Shown piece by piece: positions 39,287 through 49,474 of a stretch of DNA of 64,000 nt. Location of the stretch: contig JALHMF010000002.1 in NCBI GenBank assembly GCA_022844205.1, positions 310,001 through 374,000 of the forward strand, in the 5' to 3' direction. This DNA is from Xanthobacteraceae bacterium. Lineage in GTDB: Bacteria > Pseudomonadota > Alphaproteobacteria > Rhizobiales > Xanthobacteraceae. Positions within the stretch are counted from its first letter, which is position 1; each line of letters begins with the position of its first letter. The notes beneath the pieces are model-generated. The model searched no databases. It was not told the DNA's origin and was given only the letters and a program-made list of their open reading frames with translations. The translations under genes and the position numbers were made by a program.

Positions 39287-39994
39287 ATGGCACGAAAGAA
39301 GTACCCGCTCGGCGCGAAGAAAACGCAGCCGAAGAAGGCGCGGCAAAAGGCCTCCGTCCGCTGGAGCGAAGCAGAAGTCGTGGAAGCCTTCACGCGCTTT
39401 GCCCGCGCTAATCCGCAGCCGAAGGGCGAACTGATCCATCTTAATCCGTTCACGCTCTTGGTTGCGGTCGTGCTGTCGGCGCAGGCGACCGATGCCGGCG
39501 TGAACAAGGCGACGCCCGCATTGTTTGCGCTTGCCGACACGCCGGAGAAAATGGCGGCTCTCGGCGAACCGCGCGTGCGGGAGTTGGTGAAGACCATCGG
39601 CCTCTATCGCACCAAGGCGAAGAACGTGATCGCGCTTTCGGAGAAGCTGATCGCTGAACATGGCAGCGGAGTGCCGAGGACGCGCGAGGCGCTTCAGGCA
39701 TTGCCGGGGGTTGGCCGCAAGACCGCGAATGTCGTCCTGAACATTGCGTTTGGCGAACACACGATTGCCGTCGATACGCATCTCTTCCGCGTTGCGAACC
39801 GCACAGGTCTTGCTCCCGGAAAAAATCCGCTGGAGGTTGAATTAGGTCTTGAGAGAGCGATCCCGGACCGTTTCAAGCGGCACGCGCATCATTGGCTGAT
39901 TTTACACGGCCGCTATGTCTGTAAGGCGCGGGCGCCGGATTGCCCACGCTGCATCATCAACGATCTCTGCCGCTGGCCGGAGAAACGCATCTAG
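39287..39994 (+). CDS. nth: Endonuclease III
   Basis: 235 aa. Base-excision repair glycosylase/lyase for oxidised pyrimidines. The helix-hairpin-helix is LPGVGRKTA (139-147) with catalytic Lys145 and Asp163 in VDTHLFRV. The 4Fe-4S loop has Cys212, Cys219, Cys222 and Cys228. Residues 1-25 form a Lys-rich extension. The stop overlaps that of the convergent CysZ-like gene by 4 nt. Confidence 0.96.
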   Translation: MARKKYPLGAKKTQPKKARQKASVRWSEAEVVEAFTRFARANPQPKGELIHLNPFTLLVAVVLSAQATDAGVNKATPALFALADTPEKMAALGEPRVRELVKTIGLYRTKAKNVIALSEKLIAEHGSGVPRTREALQALPGVGRKTANVVLNIAFGEHTIAVDTHLFRVANRTGLAPGKNPLEVELGLERAIPDRFKRHAHHWLILHGRYVCKARAPDCPRCIINDLCRWPEKRI

Positions 39995-40671
39995 CGTCCC
40001 GGCGCCATGATCTCGCGCGTCGGCCCGAGCCGCTTGTGGACGCGCACCATGAAGGCGGTGGCGAGCACCGGCGTGATGAAGTTCAGCACCGGCACGATCA
40101 CGATACCCGCGATCATCAGGCCGGCAAGGAAGACGCGCACGGCGTTTTCGCGGCGGAGCTTCCTGGCCTCCTCGACTGACCGGAACCGCATCGCCGCCAG
40201 CTCGAAAAATTCACGTCCGAGCAGAAAGCCGTTTGCCACAAAAAACGCGACGAGATTCACGCCAGGCACAAGCAGTAGCAACAGTGCGATAAAGTTCACG
40301 AGCAGCACGAGGCCGAAGAATTTTGCCGACAGCACGAGCGCCTGCGCCATCGGCAGCGCGCGGCCGGGCGGATCCGCGGGAAAATCGGTGCGCTCCACCT
40401 CCGCGGCTACTTCATCCAGGAAAAGTGCCGCCGTGAGCGAACTGATCGGACCCATGAGGTAGATGGCGCCCGCGATCAGGCCGAGACCCGTTGCGATGGC
40501 GAGCGCCATTTCGAACGGCTGTGGTAGAGAAATCATCCGGCTGATGAGCGTCTGCATGATGACACCGAGCACCAGCAGCAGCAGCGCCGAGAGCGCGGCT
40601 GTCTTCAGCAGGATGCGCCGGAGCGGGCTCGAAAAAGTCTGAGCGAAAGCGCGGACGAAATCTTCGATCAT
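39991..40671 (-). CDS. EI24/CysZ-like membrane protein
   Basis: 226 aa. Four or more hydrophobic segments (about 23-46, 56-85, 112-146 and 182-205) with the ends cytoplasmic. The LNFITPVLATAFMVRVHKRL end and FLLGREFFELAAMRF are typical of the EI24 family to which the sulfate permease CysZ belongs. Whether it transports sulfate here is unknown, since no cysteine genes are near. Confidence 0.82.
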   Translation of the reverse strand: MIEDFVRAFAQTFSSPLRRILLKTAALSALLLLVLGVIMQTLISRMISLPQPFEMALAIATGLGLIAGAIYLMGPISSLTAALFLDEVAAEVERTDFPADPPGRALPMAQALVLSAKFFGLVLLVNFIALLLLLVPGVNLVAFFVANGFLLGREFFELAAMRFRSVEEARKLRRENAVRVFLAGLMIAGIVIVPVLNFITPVLATAFMVRVHKRLGPTREIMAPGR

Positions 40672-40772
40672 CGGGAATCCGGCAGGCGGGAGGGCGACAG
40701 ACGCAAGAGAGACTCTGCTTGCGGCTGAATTTAGCCGCCCCGCTCCGCCGCGTCACGTCAGCTTTTAATGAA

Positions 40773-41612
40773 TCAGTTTGGAAGCGCGGTTTCCGGCCGC
40801 TTCGGCATTTCCGGCACAAGCGTTGCCTCCGCCCCGCAAGCCGGTGCACGCGTAGGCGTCGCTTTCGGCAGGTTGGCCCAGCGCAGCCGCTTGTAGTCGA
40901 AGCCCGATTCGATGGTCGGCTTCACGACGGAGAAGTAGGGCGAGATGTCGAAGTCGCGCGGCGTATAGAGCGAGTGATGACGGATGTGCAGGATCTCGCG
41001 GCGCGTCTCTCGGCTGCCGATGAGTTCTATCTTGGGCAGGATCGGATAGCGCACCACGTCGAATGCCTGCGCGATTAGTGAGGAGCAGATGAGTTTTGTC
41101 GGGTCGCCTGAGCCCAGCGCGATGAGACGTCGGCGGAAACGCGCAGGGATTGGCATCGGCACGAGATAACGGATCAGGTCGATGATGTTCTTGACGTCAT
41201 AATTGTAACCGAGCCGCTTGATCATGTAGTTCGCGACACGCTCGCAGTCATGATCGGTGAGGCCTGCGGGCCGGCAGACGCGCGTATGAAACATCTCGTA
41301 CTTGGACAGCGGCGCTGTCACGACCCCTTCACCGAGCACGGCCTCGACGAACACATGCGGCTCGCCGGCATCGTTCGTGCGCCCGATCCGGTCGCCGACA
41401 TAGAGGGCCGCGTGCGACCAGGTGGACTGGGTCAGATATTTGATGACACCGGAAACGCGGGAATTGCCTTCCACCAGCAGCACATCGCCGGGCTTCAGCA
41501 CGCGCGCAAGGGCCGTGGGATCGCTCGGCGTAAACGGCTCATAGCCAGCCGAAGGCTGTTCGAGGTAACGGACAATCCTGTGCCCGATCAGGCTAAGAAA
41601 GCGCTCGCCCAT
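40773..41612 (-). CDS. YiiX/YebB-like permuted NlpC/P60 hydrolase
   Basis: 279 aa. The domain starts with LKPGDVLLVEGNSRVSGVIKYL and TQSTWSHAALYVGD (His67), has FVEAVLGEGV (Glu90), and only later SSLIAQAF preceded by Cys176 (LICSSLI). Histidine before cysteine is the circularly permuted order of YiiX-type cysteine peptidases/amidases. No signal peptide is seen, so the protein appears cytoplasmic. The C-terminal 40 residues are Pro-rich and likely disordered. Substrate unknown. It begins 160 bp upstream of the divergent amine oxidase gene. Confidence 0.78.
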   Translation of the reverse strand: MGERFLSLIGHRIVRYLEQPSAGYEPFTPSDPTALARVLKPGDVLLVEGNSRVSGVIKYLTQSTWSHAALYVGDRIGRTNDAGEPHVFVEAVLGEGVVTAPLSKYEMFHTRVCRPAGLTDHDCERVANYMIKRLGYNYDVKNIIDLIRYLVPMPIPARFRRRLIALGSGDPTKLICSSLIAQAFDVVRYPILPKIELIGSRETRREILHIRHHSLYTPRDFDISPYFSVVKPTIESGFDYKRLRWANLPKATPTRAPACGAEATLVPEMPKRPETALPN

Positions 41613-41771
41613 GCAATACTGGGAACCGGTACGCGGTACTCCCCCTCCAAATTCCCTTTCCGCGAGATTAACCCGGCGCTAGTTTCCATCGCGTTCACGG
41701 GCTTTGTTGCACTGCTTGCTGTCATTGCTCCGATCCCCCGCTAACCAGCTGTTTTCAAAGCGAATTCACGA

Positions 41772-43127
41772 ATGATTCGGCATCTTTCAAGACGCGGGTT
41801 CCTGGCCGGCTCGGTGTCACTCACGGCGGCGCAGGCACTGGGACAGGTACCGGCTTCGGGCGATGTGGACGTGGCGATCGTGGGGGCGGGTGCCGCGGGC
41901 ATCGCGGCGGCGAGACGGGTTGCCTCGGCGGGCAGGACGTACGCGCTGCTCGAAGCCTCGGACCGCATAGGCGGGCGCGTGTGGAGCGGACGCGGAGGCT
42001 TCGGGATCGAACATGACCGCGGCGCCCATTTCATGTCGGCATCGGGACGCAATCCGCTGGTGGCCCTCGGTCGTCTGGAAAAACTTGAACTCCAGAACGC
42101 GTCTCCGTTCCGCAGGATTTATGTCGGCCAGCGGGAGGCGCGTGACAGCGAATACGATGCCTTCACCGCCGCCTTGCGGCGCGCGAACCGAGCCATCTCG
42201 GCGGCGGGAGAGGCGGGACGCGACATCGCCGCGAGCCAGGCGATGCCGGATGTCGGCGACTGGACGAGAACCGTCGGCTTCGCGCTCGGGCCGAACGCGG
42301 TTTCAAAAAATCTGGAAAATGTTTCGACCGTGGACTTCGCGCGGCTGGAGGACCAGCCGGATGAAGTGGTCTGCCGCACCGGGCTGGGGCAGTTGCTCAC
42401 GGCCGTCGCGCGTCCGCTTAAAGTCACGCTGGCATCGTCCGTCATCCGGATCGGGCCGGCGGCGCGGGGACCGATTTTTCTGGAAACATCACGCGGCAAC
42501 ATCCGTGCCGAGACCGTGATCGTTACGGTTTCCAGCAATTTGCTCGCCTCCGGCCGCTTCAAGTTCGACACCGCCCTTCCGAAACGCACGCTCGACGCGG
42601 CGGAAGCGCTTTCGCTCGGCACGCGGGACCGTTTGATTTTCGAGTTAAAGGGCAATCCATTCCGCTTCACGAACGACCAGCGGATTCTGTTCAAGGGCAT
42701 GGACGCGCGCAATGTCGGTTTCGTCGGGCGCGCGGGCGGCAGCGATCTCTGCTTTGCGGAATTCACGGGGTCGTTCGGGCGGGAGATGTCCGCCAAGGGC
42801 GAAGCGGCCATGCGCGCTTTCGTGGCCGATCAGATCGCCGAACATTTTGGCGCGCAGGCCAGGAAATATCTTGGCCGCGCGGAGGCTGTCCGCTGGTCCT
42901 CCGATCCGCTGATCCTTGGCGGCACTTCGGCGGCAGTACCCGGAAAAGGAAACAGCCGCCGCATTCTTGCCGAGCCGCTGTTCGACCGTATGTTTCTAGC
43001 GGGCGAAGCGGTGCACGAGACCTGGTATGGCTCCGTCGCTGGTGCTTGGGTCACCGGTGAGCGCGCGGCAGACGCGGCACTGCGTTATCTCGCGCCGAAG
43101 CAGGCTCCGGTGAAAGGAAAAAAGTAG
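41772..43127 (+). CDS. Flavin-containing amine oxidase, Tat-exported
   Basis: 451 aa. The N-terminus MIRHLSRRGFLAGSVSLTAAQALG is a twin-arginine signal (Arg7-Arg8 followed by a moderate hydrophobic core). The FAD loop is VAIVGAGAAGIAAARR (36-51), with the ASDRIGGRVWSGRG motif (61-75) of the amine oxidase/protoporphyrinogen oxidase fold and the C-terminal flavin contact LFLAGEAVHETWYGSVAGAWVTGERAA. Folded export with bound flavin is expected. Substrate is unclear: candidates are polyamines or other primary amines. Confidence 0.85.
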   Translation: MIRHLSRRGFLAGSVSLTAAQALGQVPASGDVDVAIVGAGAAGIAAARRVASAGRTYALLEASDRIGGRVWSGRGGFGIEHDRGAHFMSASGRNPLVALGRLEKLELQNASPFRRIYVGQREARDSEYDAFTAALRRANRAISAAGEAGRDIAASQAMPDVGDWTRTVGFALGPNAVSKNLENVSTVDFARLEDQPDEVVCRTGLGQLLTAVARPLKVTLASSVIRIGPAARGPIFLETSRGNIRAETVIVTVSSNLLASGRFKFDTALPKRTLDAAEALSLGTRDRLIFELKGNPFRFTNDQRILFKGMDARNVGFVGRAGGSDLCFAEFTGSFGREMSAKGEAAMRAFVADQIAEHFGAQARKYLGRAEAVRWSSDPLILGGTSAAVPGKGNSRRILAEPLFDRMFLAGEAVHETWYGSVAGAWVTGERAADAALRYLAPKQAPVKGKK

Positions 43128-43130
43128 CGC

Positions 43131-45545
43131 TTAGGAGCGGATCGTAGCGCCCGTCTTCTTCGTCACTTCCTCGACGATCTTTTTCGCGACAGTGTCGATC
43201 TCGGCATCCGTCAGCGTCTTCTCGCGCGGCTGCAGGGTGACGGCGATGGCGATGGATTTCTTGCCGTCGGGAATTCCCTTGCCCTCATAGAGATCGAATA
43301 CTTCGACGCCGCTCACGAGTTTTTTATCGGCATTTTCCGCCGCCCGCACGATGTCGGCGGCCGCGACATCGCGATCCACAACGAATGCGAAATCGCGTGA
43401 CACCGGCTGGAACGGCGAGAGGTCCAGTCTAGCTTTGGTGCGCGTCGGCCGCGCCTTCGGCTCCGGTACGCGGTCGAGGATGATTTCGGCGACCGCGAGC
43501 GGGCCATCCACGTCGAGCGCTTCCAGCGCCGATGGATGCAGTTCGCCGAAATAGCCAAGCACCGTTTTCGGACCCAATTGAATGGTTCCCGAGCGTCCCG
43601 GATGCAGCCATGCGGGTCCGCCCGCCACGATCTGCACTTTGTCCACGTGCGCGCCGGCGCTGGCGAGAATCGCGAGGGCGTCCGCCTTCGCGTCGAATAC
43701 ATCCACGGATTTCGCGGAGCCGGACCAGTGGCGGCCGGTTGCGTTCGCCTTCGTCGTGCCACGGCGGACGACGGTGGCCGCAATAACCTGATCTTCCGGC
43801 CTGTCGCCGTAGAAAATCTGGCCGATTTCGAACAGCGCCACATCGGCTAACCCGCGATCCGCATTCTTCTGCGCTGCCATCGCGAGCGTCGGCACGAGCG
43901 AGGGCCGCATGTCGGAGAGTTCAGCCGCGATGGGATTGGCGAGTGCCAACTCAGGCTTGCCGCCACCGAAAGCGATTGCATGCTGTTTGGAGATGAACGA
44001 CCAGGTGACGGCTTCGACAAGCCCCGCCGCCGCGAGCGCGCGCTTCGCGGCTCGCGTACGTTTCTGGATCGTTGTGAGGACGGGCTTGAACGCATCCGCG
44101 CCGCGCTCGAACGGGGTCGATGGAATACGGTCCACGCCGAGGATGCGTACGACTTCTTCCACGAGATCCGCCTTGCCCTCGACATCCGCGCGCCAGCTTG
44201 GCGGCGAAACCTTCACCGTGTCGCCGCTACCGGCGACGGAAAAACCGAGCGCGTTCAGTACGCGCTTCGATTCGGCGGCAGAGGCTTCAAGGCCGGAGAG
44301 TTTTTTCACATGGCCGAACGGGAAGTCGATGACGCGGCCGGTGTCGGGAATGGCGCCCGCGAGATGAATTTCGGAGGCCTCGCCGCCGCAAAGGTCGAGA
44401 ATGAGCTTCGTCGCAAGCTCAAGCCCCGGCACGCAGAAGGCCGGATCGACGCCGCGCTCGAAACGAAACCTTGCGTCCGAATTAATGCCGAGCTTGCGGC
44501 CGGTCTGCGCGATGTTGGCAGGCTCCCAAAGTGCCGATTCTACCAGCACATCGACGGTTGCCTCCGAGCAGCCGCTCGATTCGCCGCCCATGATGCCGGC
44601 GAGCGATTCGACACCGCTCTCATCGGCGATGACGCACATCTCGGAATCAAGCTCGTAGGTCTTGCCGTCGAGGGCCGCGATCTTCTCGCCCTTGTTGGCG
44701 CGGCGGACGGTGAGATTGCCCTTCACCTTTTTCGCGTCGAACACATGCAGCGGCCTCGAACGGTCGAAGGTCAGCAAATTCGTGATATCCACGAGCGCGT
44801 TGATCGGGCGCAGCCCGATGGCGCGAAGTTTTTTCTGCAGCCATTCAGGCGATGGGCCGTTCTTCACGCCCTTGATGAGACGAAGCGCGAAAGCGGGGCA
44901 GAACGGGTCTTTCGCGAATTCCAGTTTTACTTTCACCGGGCACGGAAATTTTCCGGCGACCGGCTTGACGGCTTCGTCCTTGAACTCGCCGATTCTCGCC
45001 GCGGCGAGGTCGCGTGCGATGCCGTGCACACCGAGGCAATCGGAGCGGTTCGGCGTGATCGCGACGTCGAGCACCGGGTCGCCGAGTCCCGCGTAATCCG
45101 CGTAGGCCTTGCCGACCGGCGCATCGGCGGGCAGCTCGATGATGCCGTCGTGGTCCTCGGAAAGATTGAGTTCCGCGCCCGAGACGAGCATGCCGTGGCT
45201 TTCGACGCCGCGGATTTTGCCGATGCTGAGCGTGAGTTCTTTTCCGGGAATGTAGGCGCCGGGCGGCGCGAACACGCCCTTCATGCCCGCGCGCGCATTC
45301 GGCGCGCCGCAGACCACCTGCGTCGGTTTCCCTGAACCCGTGTCCACCATGCAGATACGAAGACGATCCGCGTCGGGATGTTTCTCGGCCGAGATCACCG
45401 ACACGACTTTGAAGGGCGCCAGCGACTTCGCCTTGTCCTCGACGGACTCCACCTCAAGCCCGATCATCGTCAGCTTCTCGACGATTTCGTCGAGTGTCGT
45501 TTCCGTGACCAGATGTTCCTTCAGCCAGGCGAGGGTGAATTTCAC
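43131..45545 (-). CDS. pheT: Phenylalanine-tRNA ligase beta subunit
   Basis: 804 aa. Editing and tRNA-binding subunit of the class II synthetase. It has an N-terminal EMAP-like tRNA-binding domain ([24 protein letters not shown]), the B3/B4 editing domain (about 200-400, containing [16 protein letters not shown]), the B5 domain, the degenerate catalytic core and the C-terminal anticodon-binding domain ([17 protein letters not shown] through [10 protein letters not shown]). It overlaps the pheS stop by 4 nt. Confidence 0.97.
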   Translation of the reverse strand: MKFTLAWLKEHLVTETTLDEIVEKLTMIGLEVESVEDKAKSLAPFKVVSVISAEKHPDADRLRICMVDTGSGKPTQVVCGAPNARAGMKGVFAPPGAYIPGKELTLSIGKIRGVESHGMLVSGAELNLSEDHDGIIELPADAPVGKAYADYAGLGDPVLDVAITPNRSDCLGVHGIARDLAAARIGEFKDEAVKPVAGKFPCPVKVKLEFAKDPFCPAFALRLIKGVKNGPSPEWLQKKLRAIGLRPINALVDITNLLTFDRSRPLHVFDAKKVKGNLTVRRANKGEKIAALDGKTYELDSEMCVIADESGVESLAGIMGGESSGCSEATVDVLVESALWEPANIAQTGRKLGINSDARFRFERGVDPAFCVPGLELATKLILDLCGGEASEIHLAGAIPDTGRVIDFPFGHVKKLSGLEASAAESKRVLNALGFSVAGSGDTVKVSPPSWRADVEGKADLVEEVVRILGVDRIPSTPFERGADAFKPVLTTIQKRTRAAKRALAAAGLVEAVTWSFISKQHAIAFGGGKPELALANPIAAELSDMRPSLVPTLAMAAQKNADRGLADVALFEIGQIFYGDRPEDQVIAATVVRRGTTKANATGRHWSGSAKSVDVFDAKADALAILASAGAHVDKVQIVAGGPAWLHPGRSGTIQLGPKTVLGYFGELHPSALEALDVDGPLAVAEIILDRVPEPKARPTRTKARLDLSPFQPVSRDFAFVVDRDVAAADIVRAAENADKKLVSGVEVFDLYEGKGIPDGKKSIAIAVTLQPREKTLTDAEIDTVAKKIVEEVTKKTGATIRS

Positions 45546-46624
45546 GTGCTCAGCCCTCCCGCCAATGTCGGGAAGTCGAGCGGCCGGAATCCGTAGTGTT
45601 CGATCCAGCGCACGTCCGCTTCGAAGAACGCGCGCAGGTCCGGCATCCCGTATTTCAGCATCGCGATGCGGTCGATGCCCATGCCCCAGGCGAAGCCCTG
45701 ATACTCGTTCGGATCGAGGCCGCAGTTCTTCATGACATTCGGATGCACCATTCCGCAGCCGAGAATCTCAAGCCAGTCAGTGCCTTCGCCGAAACGGATT
45801 TCACCGCCCTTGCGGTCGCACTGAATATCGACCTCCATCGACGGCTCGGTGAACGGGAAGAAGGAAGGCCGGAAACGCATCTTCACCTGCGGCACTTCGA
45901 AGAACGCCTTGCAGAATTCCTCCAGAATCCATTTCAGATGACCAAGATGCGAGGCCTTGTCGATGACGAGTCCCTCGACCTGATGGAACATCGGGGTGTG
46001 AGTCTGGTCGGAGTCCTTCCGGTAGGTGCGGCCCGGAATGATGACTTTGACCGGCGGCTTCTGTTTTTGCATCGTCCGGATCTGCACCGGGGACGTATGC
46101 GTGCGCAGCAACAGCCGCTCGCCGTTTTCCTTCGGATTGAAGAAGAACGTGTCGTGCATTTCGCGCGCGGGATGGCCGAACGGGAAATTCAGCGCGGTGA
46201 AATTATAGAAGTCGGTTTCGATGTCCGGGCCTTCGGCGACCGCGAAGCCCATCGCCGCGAAGATGGCCGTAATTTCATCGATCACCTGGCTGATCGGATG
46301 AATGCGTCCGCGCTCGGCGCTGGCAAGCCGTACCGGCAACGTCACGTCCAGCTTGTCGGCGGCAAGCTTCCCGCTGATGGCGGCGTTCTTCAGGACATCG
46401 CGCCGCGCATTGATCGCCTCAAAGACCGCGTCCTTCAGCTTGTTGATCGAAGCGCCTTTGGTTTTGCGCTCGTCCGGCGTCATCGTGCCGAGCGTCTTCA
46501 GGAGTTCGGAAACCGAACCCTTCTTGCCGAGTGCCGCGACGCGTACCGCTTCCAGCGCTGCCTCATCCTGGGCGGCGGCGACGGCGGCGAGGAGTTCGGA
46601 TTCGAGCGTCAAAGGATCGGCCAT
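45542..46624 (-). CDS. pheS: Phenylalanine-tRNA ligase alpha subunit
   Basis: 360 aa. Catalytic subunit. A coiled-coil N-terminal arm precedes the class II core: motif 1 around [19 protein letters not shown], motif 2 around [22 protein letters not shown], and motif 3 as [18 protein letters not shown] near the end. The ATG at 46622-46624 gives the usual length; the longer reading to 46669 adds an unconserved stretch. Co-transcribed with pheT, and about 158 nt downstream of rplT with a palindromic repeat between them. Confidence 0.96.
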   Translation of the reverse strand: MADPLTLESELLAAVAAAQDEAALEAVRVAALGKKGSVSELLKTLGTMTPDERKTKGASINKLKDAVFEAINARRDVLKNAAISGKLAADKLDVTLPVRLASAERGRIHPISQVIDEITAIFAAMGFAVAEGPDIETDFYNFTALNFPFGHPAREMHDTFFFNPKENGERLLLRTHTSPVQIRTMQKQKPPVKVIIPGRTYRKDSDQTHTPMFHQVEGLVIDKASHLGHLKWILEEFCKAFFEVPQVKMRFRPSFFPFTEPSMEVDIQCDRKGGEIRFGEGTDWLEILGCGMVHPNVMKNCGLDPNEYQGFAWGMGIDRIAMLKYGMPDLRAFFEADVRWIEHYGFRPLDFPTLAGGLST

Positions 46625-46729
46625 GGAATCAACCGCGTGCGAATGTGCCTTGAACGCCCGCAAAGGCAAGCAGCGCGGTGCCGGTGATGCACCCCGCTGG
46701 TCTAGCCCCGGCAGGCAGGAAGCCGCTCA

Positions 46730-46778
46730 GAGCATGATCCCGAAAAGTGGATACCGGTTTTCGGGATGGATCATGCTC
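46730..46778. repeat. REP-like palindromic repeat between pheS and rplT
   Basis: Two nested inverted repeats: GAGCATGATCC (46730-46740) with GGATCATGCTC (46768-46778), and ATCCCGAAAA (46737-46746) with TTTTCGGGAT (46758-46767) around an 11-nt loop. Sequences of this type, containing AGCATGATCCCGAAAAGTGG, are a common dispersed repeat in Bradyrhizobium-like genomes. It starts 4 nt past the rplT stop, so it may act as a transcription-end hairpin or as an mRNA stabiliser before pheS. Confidence 0.85.
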
Positions 46779-46781
46779 CAC

Positions 46782-47138
46782 TTAATTGAGAGCGGCGCGG
46801 GCCTTGTCGACGAGCAGCTTGAAGGCGGCCGGTTCGCGCACGGCGATATCGGCGAGCACCTTGCGGTCGACGGTGACCCCGGCCTTGCCGAGGCCGTCGA
46901 TAAATCGGCCGTAGGTCAGGCCGTTCTCGCGGGTTGCCGCATTGATGCGCTGGATCCAGAGCGCGCGGAACGTGCGCTTCTTCACCTTGCGGTCTCGGTA
47001 CGCGTACTGCATCGCCTTGTCGACGGCAGCCTTCGCGGCGCGGATCGTGTTCTTGCGGCGGCCGAAAAAGCCTTTCGCCGCCTTGAGGGTCTTCTTGTGC
47101 TTGGCGTGTGAGGTTACGCCACGTTTAACGCGGGCCAT
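46782..47138 (-). CDS. rplT: 50S ribosomal protein L20
   Basis: 118 aa, very basic. [55 protein letters not shown] and LWIQRINAA are canonical. Early assembly protein of the large subunit and, in some bacteria, a repressor of its own operon. It is 34 nt downstream of rpmI. Confidence 0.98.
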   Translation of the reverse strand: MARVKRGVTSHAKHKKTLKAAKGFFGRRKNTIRAAKAAVDKAMQYAYRDRKVKKRTFRALWIQRINAATRENGLTYGRFIDGLGKAGVTVDRKVLADIAVREPAAFKLLVDKARAALN

Positions 47139-47172
47139 GGATCGGACTCCTGAATTGGGTTAGCGCGAAAGC

Positions 47173-47373
47173 TCAGCCGTTCGGCAGAAAGTATTTGCGG
47201 ACTTTGCGTGCATCGGCTTCGGACACGACGAACGTGCGGCGGTTCTGGCGGATCTGCTTGGTGGTCCGCTTGATCATGCCGTGGCGTTTGCCCGAGTAAC
47301 CGGCGATCAGCTTGCCGGTCGCGGTGAGCTTGAAGCGCTTTTTGGCGCCCGATTTGGTCTTCAACTTGGGCAT
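47173..47373 (-). CDS. rpmI: 50S ribosomal protein L35
   Basis: 66 aa from ATG 47371-47373, which gives the standard start [20 protein letters not shown]; the alternative ATG four codons upstream is less likely. Basic protein ending [11 protein letters not shown]. It lies between infC and rplT in the classical infC-rpmI-rplT order. Confidence 0.96.
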   Translation of the reverse strand: MPKLKTKSGAKKRFKLTATGKLIAGYSGKRHGMIKRTTKQIRQNRRTFVVSEADARKVRKYFLPNG

Positions 47374-47481
47374 TTGGCTCTCCATGGATCGAGCGCGGGC
47401 AAGCCCGCGGGCCGATCCTCATTCGTGTGAAATGAGCGTTCGAAGCCGCCACGGCAGCCCTGGATGGCCGGGCGGCTCGAA

Positions 47482-47506
47482 GGCCGTCTCGATAGCGGAG
47501 ACGGCC
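47482..47506 (-). promoter_or_regulatory. Hairpin in the infC-rpmI intergenic RNA
   Basis: A 9-bp perfect inverted repeat, GGCCGTCTC (47482-47490) and GAGACGGCC (47498-47506), with a 7-nt loop lies 30 nt after the infC stop on the transcribed strand. No U tract follows, so it is not a standard terminator. It could be an attenuator or part of an L20-responsive leader, a regulation known for this operon in other bacteria. Confidence 0.4.
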
Positions 47507-47535
47507 CCTTATTTCAAGCGATGGAATCGGCTCGG

Positions 47536-48075
47536 TTAACGCGGGGCCAGGATCATGACGATCTGGCGGCCTTCGGACATGGGTTCGGCCTCTACCTTGG
47601 CCACTTTGCCCATGTCTTCCTTGAGCCGGTTCAGGAGCTTGTAGCCCAGCTCCTGGTGCGCCATTTCGCGGCCGCGAAAACGCAAGGTGACTTTCACCTT
47701 GTCGCCCTCCTCGAAGAACCGCTGCATCGCGCGCATCTTTACTTCGTAATCGTGCTTGTCGATGCCGGGACGGAGCTTGATCTCCTTGACCTCGACGGTC
47801 TTCTGCTTCTTGCGTGCCTCGGCCGCCTTCTTCTGCGCCTGGTACTTGTACTTTCCGTAGTCGAGAATCTTGCAGACCGGCGGATTGTTGTTCGGCGAAA
47901 TCTCGACAAGGTCGAGACCGGCCTCTTTGGCCTTCGCGATCGCCTCGTTGATGGGGGTCACGCCGACATTGGTGCCTTCCGCGTCGATCAACTGTACTTC
48001 ACGCACGCGGATTTCTTCGTTAACGCGCGGGCCGTCTTTCTGGACGGGCGCCGCAGCTCTCATTGGCCTGCGAAT
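47536..48075 (-). CDS. infC: Translation initiation factor IF-3 with probable ATT start
   Basis: 179 aa from ATT at 48073-48075. IF-3 keeps the small subunit free and checks the start codon. [32 protein letters not shown] is the N-domain, [37 protein letters not shown] the C-domain. The ATT is chosen because AGGAG sits 9 nt upstream at 48085-48089 and because homologues begin MRRP, matching the IRRP encoded here. The next ATG, at 48061-48063, would be 21 nt from that ribosome site. ATT/AUU starts are characteristic of infC, where they allow IF-3 to regulate its own synthesis. First gene of the infC-rpmI-rplT group. Confidence 0.9.
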   Translation of the reverse strand: MRRPMRAAAPVQKDGPRVNEEIRVREVQLIDAEGTNVGVTPINEAIAKAKEAGLDLVEISPNNNPPVCKILDYGKYKYQAQKKAAEARKKQKTVEVKEIKLRPGIDKHDYEVKMRAMQRFFEEGDKVKVTLRFRGREMAHQELGYKLLNRLKEDMGKVAKVEAEPMSEGRQIVMILAPR

Positions 48076-48155
48076 GGGTGTCGTCTCCTGTGCAATTGAC
48101 GATGCGTATCGAGCCTGCTGGCGGGATACAGCGGCAGGATTGAGAGAAAAGGGGC

Positions 48156-49397
48156 TTAAGTCAACGCCTGCGCCACAGATGTAGGACCGCGTCGTTCCAT
48201 TGCAACCTCGGCATAGACCGAGAGCATCCGCTCGACAAATGCCTGCCGCGGGAAGCGCGAGGCGACAAAGCCGCGTCCGCGTTCGCCCATTTCTGCGCGA
48301 GCAGGTTTGCCCATGGCGAGGAGCTTGAAGAGCGCCTGCGCGAGTTCGCCGGAATTGCCCGCCGGATAGAGCAGGCCGGTGGAGGCAGCCTCCGCTGCGA
48401 AGGGTGAAGCCAGCAGGATATCGCCGCGCTCTTCTCCATCGGAGACGATAACCGGAACCTGCATCGCCTGCGCTTCCAGCACCGCCCGCTGCGGGCCGCC
48501 CGGCTGCAGCACGGTGGCGACCACGAGGTCGGCGAGCGAATAGGCGGCGGGCATGTCCGGACAATGGCCGACGAAGCGGACGAGGTCCGCGATGCCGGCC
48601 TGATGCACCCGGTCCCAGAGATCGGCAGCATAGCCGCTGCCGGCCTGCCCTTCGCCCGCGAACACGAATACGATTCCCTTCAGGCCCGCCTCGCGCAATT
48701 GGAGCGCGGCATCGACGAGCACATGCGGACCCTTGCGGCGCGTGAGGCGGCCCGGCAGCAGCACCACTTTTTCATCCGGCTCCAGCGACCAGTTGCGCGC
48801 GAGCACGGTGCGGCGTTCCTCGCTAACGGTGTCGGGATCGAACCGGGAAAGATCGACCGCGCGGTCCACGATCGCAATTTTATCGCGCGGGGTGCCGTAA
48901 CGAAGTTCGATCAGTTTCGCGATCCGCTCGCCAAGCGCGATTACTTTCGAGCCGCGCACCATCGCGCTGTTGTAGAGACGCTTCAAGGAATGCTGCTCGC
49001 GGAAATTGTTGTCGTAGGTCGTCACGTAGGGAACGCGGCTGAGACGGCGCGCGATCAGGCAGCTCCATGCGGGCGCCCGGCTCTGCGCATGGAAAAGATC
49101 CGCGCCGCTTTCGCGGGCGAGTTCGGCGAGCGCGCGGCCGTTTGCAAAAATCTGTGACGGGCTCTTGCTCGCGACCGGAAGATGCACGAGGCGCGCACCG
49201 GCGCGAACCACTTCGCCTTCCAGCCTTCCGCCTTCGGTGACGACGATGCTGCGGTGGCCGCGCTCGCAGAGTGCCTGCGCCATCTGGACGGCACTCTGCC
49301 CCGCGCCGCCCGACTGAAGATCGGGGACGATCTGGACGACGGTGAGCGGACGGTGCGGATTCATGCGGCTGGAACGGTCCTTCGAATCATCGGGCAC
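48156..49397 (-). CDS. GT4 family glycosyltransferase
   Basis: 413 aa; an internal ATG at 49364 would give 402 aa starting [23 protein letters not shown] fold: the N-terminal Rossmann half has [21 protein letters not shown], and the C-terminal half [22 protein letters not shown] with the nucleotide-sugar site ending in [21 protein letters not shown]. The usual donor-binding EPFG-like motif is replaced by [12 protein letters not shown]. Likely acts at the inner membrane on a lipid-linked or LPS acceptor, but no glycan cluster is next to it. It ends 80 nt upstream of infC. Confidence 0.85.
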   Translation of the reverse strand: MPDDSKDRSSRMNPHRPLTVVQIVPDLQSGGAGQSAVQMAQALCERGHRSIVVTEGGRLEGEVVRAGARLVHLPVASKSPSQIFANGRALAELARESGADLFHAQSRAPAWSCLIARRLSRVPYVTTYDNNFREQHSLKRLYNSAMVRGSKVIALGERIAKLIELRYGTPRDKIAIVDRAVDLSRFDPDTVSEERRTVLARNWSLEPDEKVVLLPGRLTRRKGPHVLVDAALQLREAGLKGIVFVFAGEGQAGSGYAADLWDRVHQAGIADLVRFVGHCPDMPAAYSLADLVVATVLQPGGPQRAVLEAQAMQVPVIVSDGEERGDILLASPFAAEAASTGLLYPAGNSGELAQALFKLLAMGKPARAEMGERGRGFVASRFPRQAFVERMLSVYAEVAMERRGPTSVAQALT

Positions 49398-49474
49398 AGC
49401 GCGCTTCTAAATTCCAGTTACGGCAGCGGCAAGGCAGTCTTGCATCCTTTATAACGGCGGCGTTTAACGCCCCG

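Noticed and set aside
43980-45335. 451-aa plus-strand frame opposite pheT
   Set aside because: Antisense shadow; pheT is unambiguous and the frame shows no domain.
45596-46687. 363-aa plus-strand frame opposite pheS
   Set aside because: Antisense shadow of the catalytic subunit; it also runs into the spacer before the REP element.
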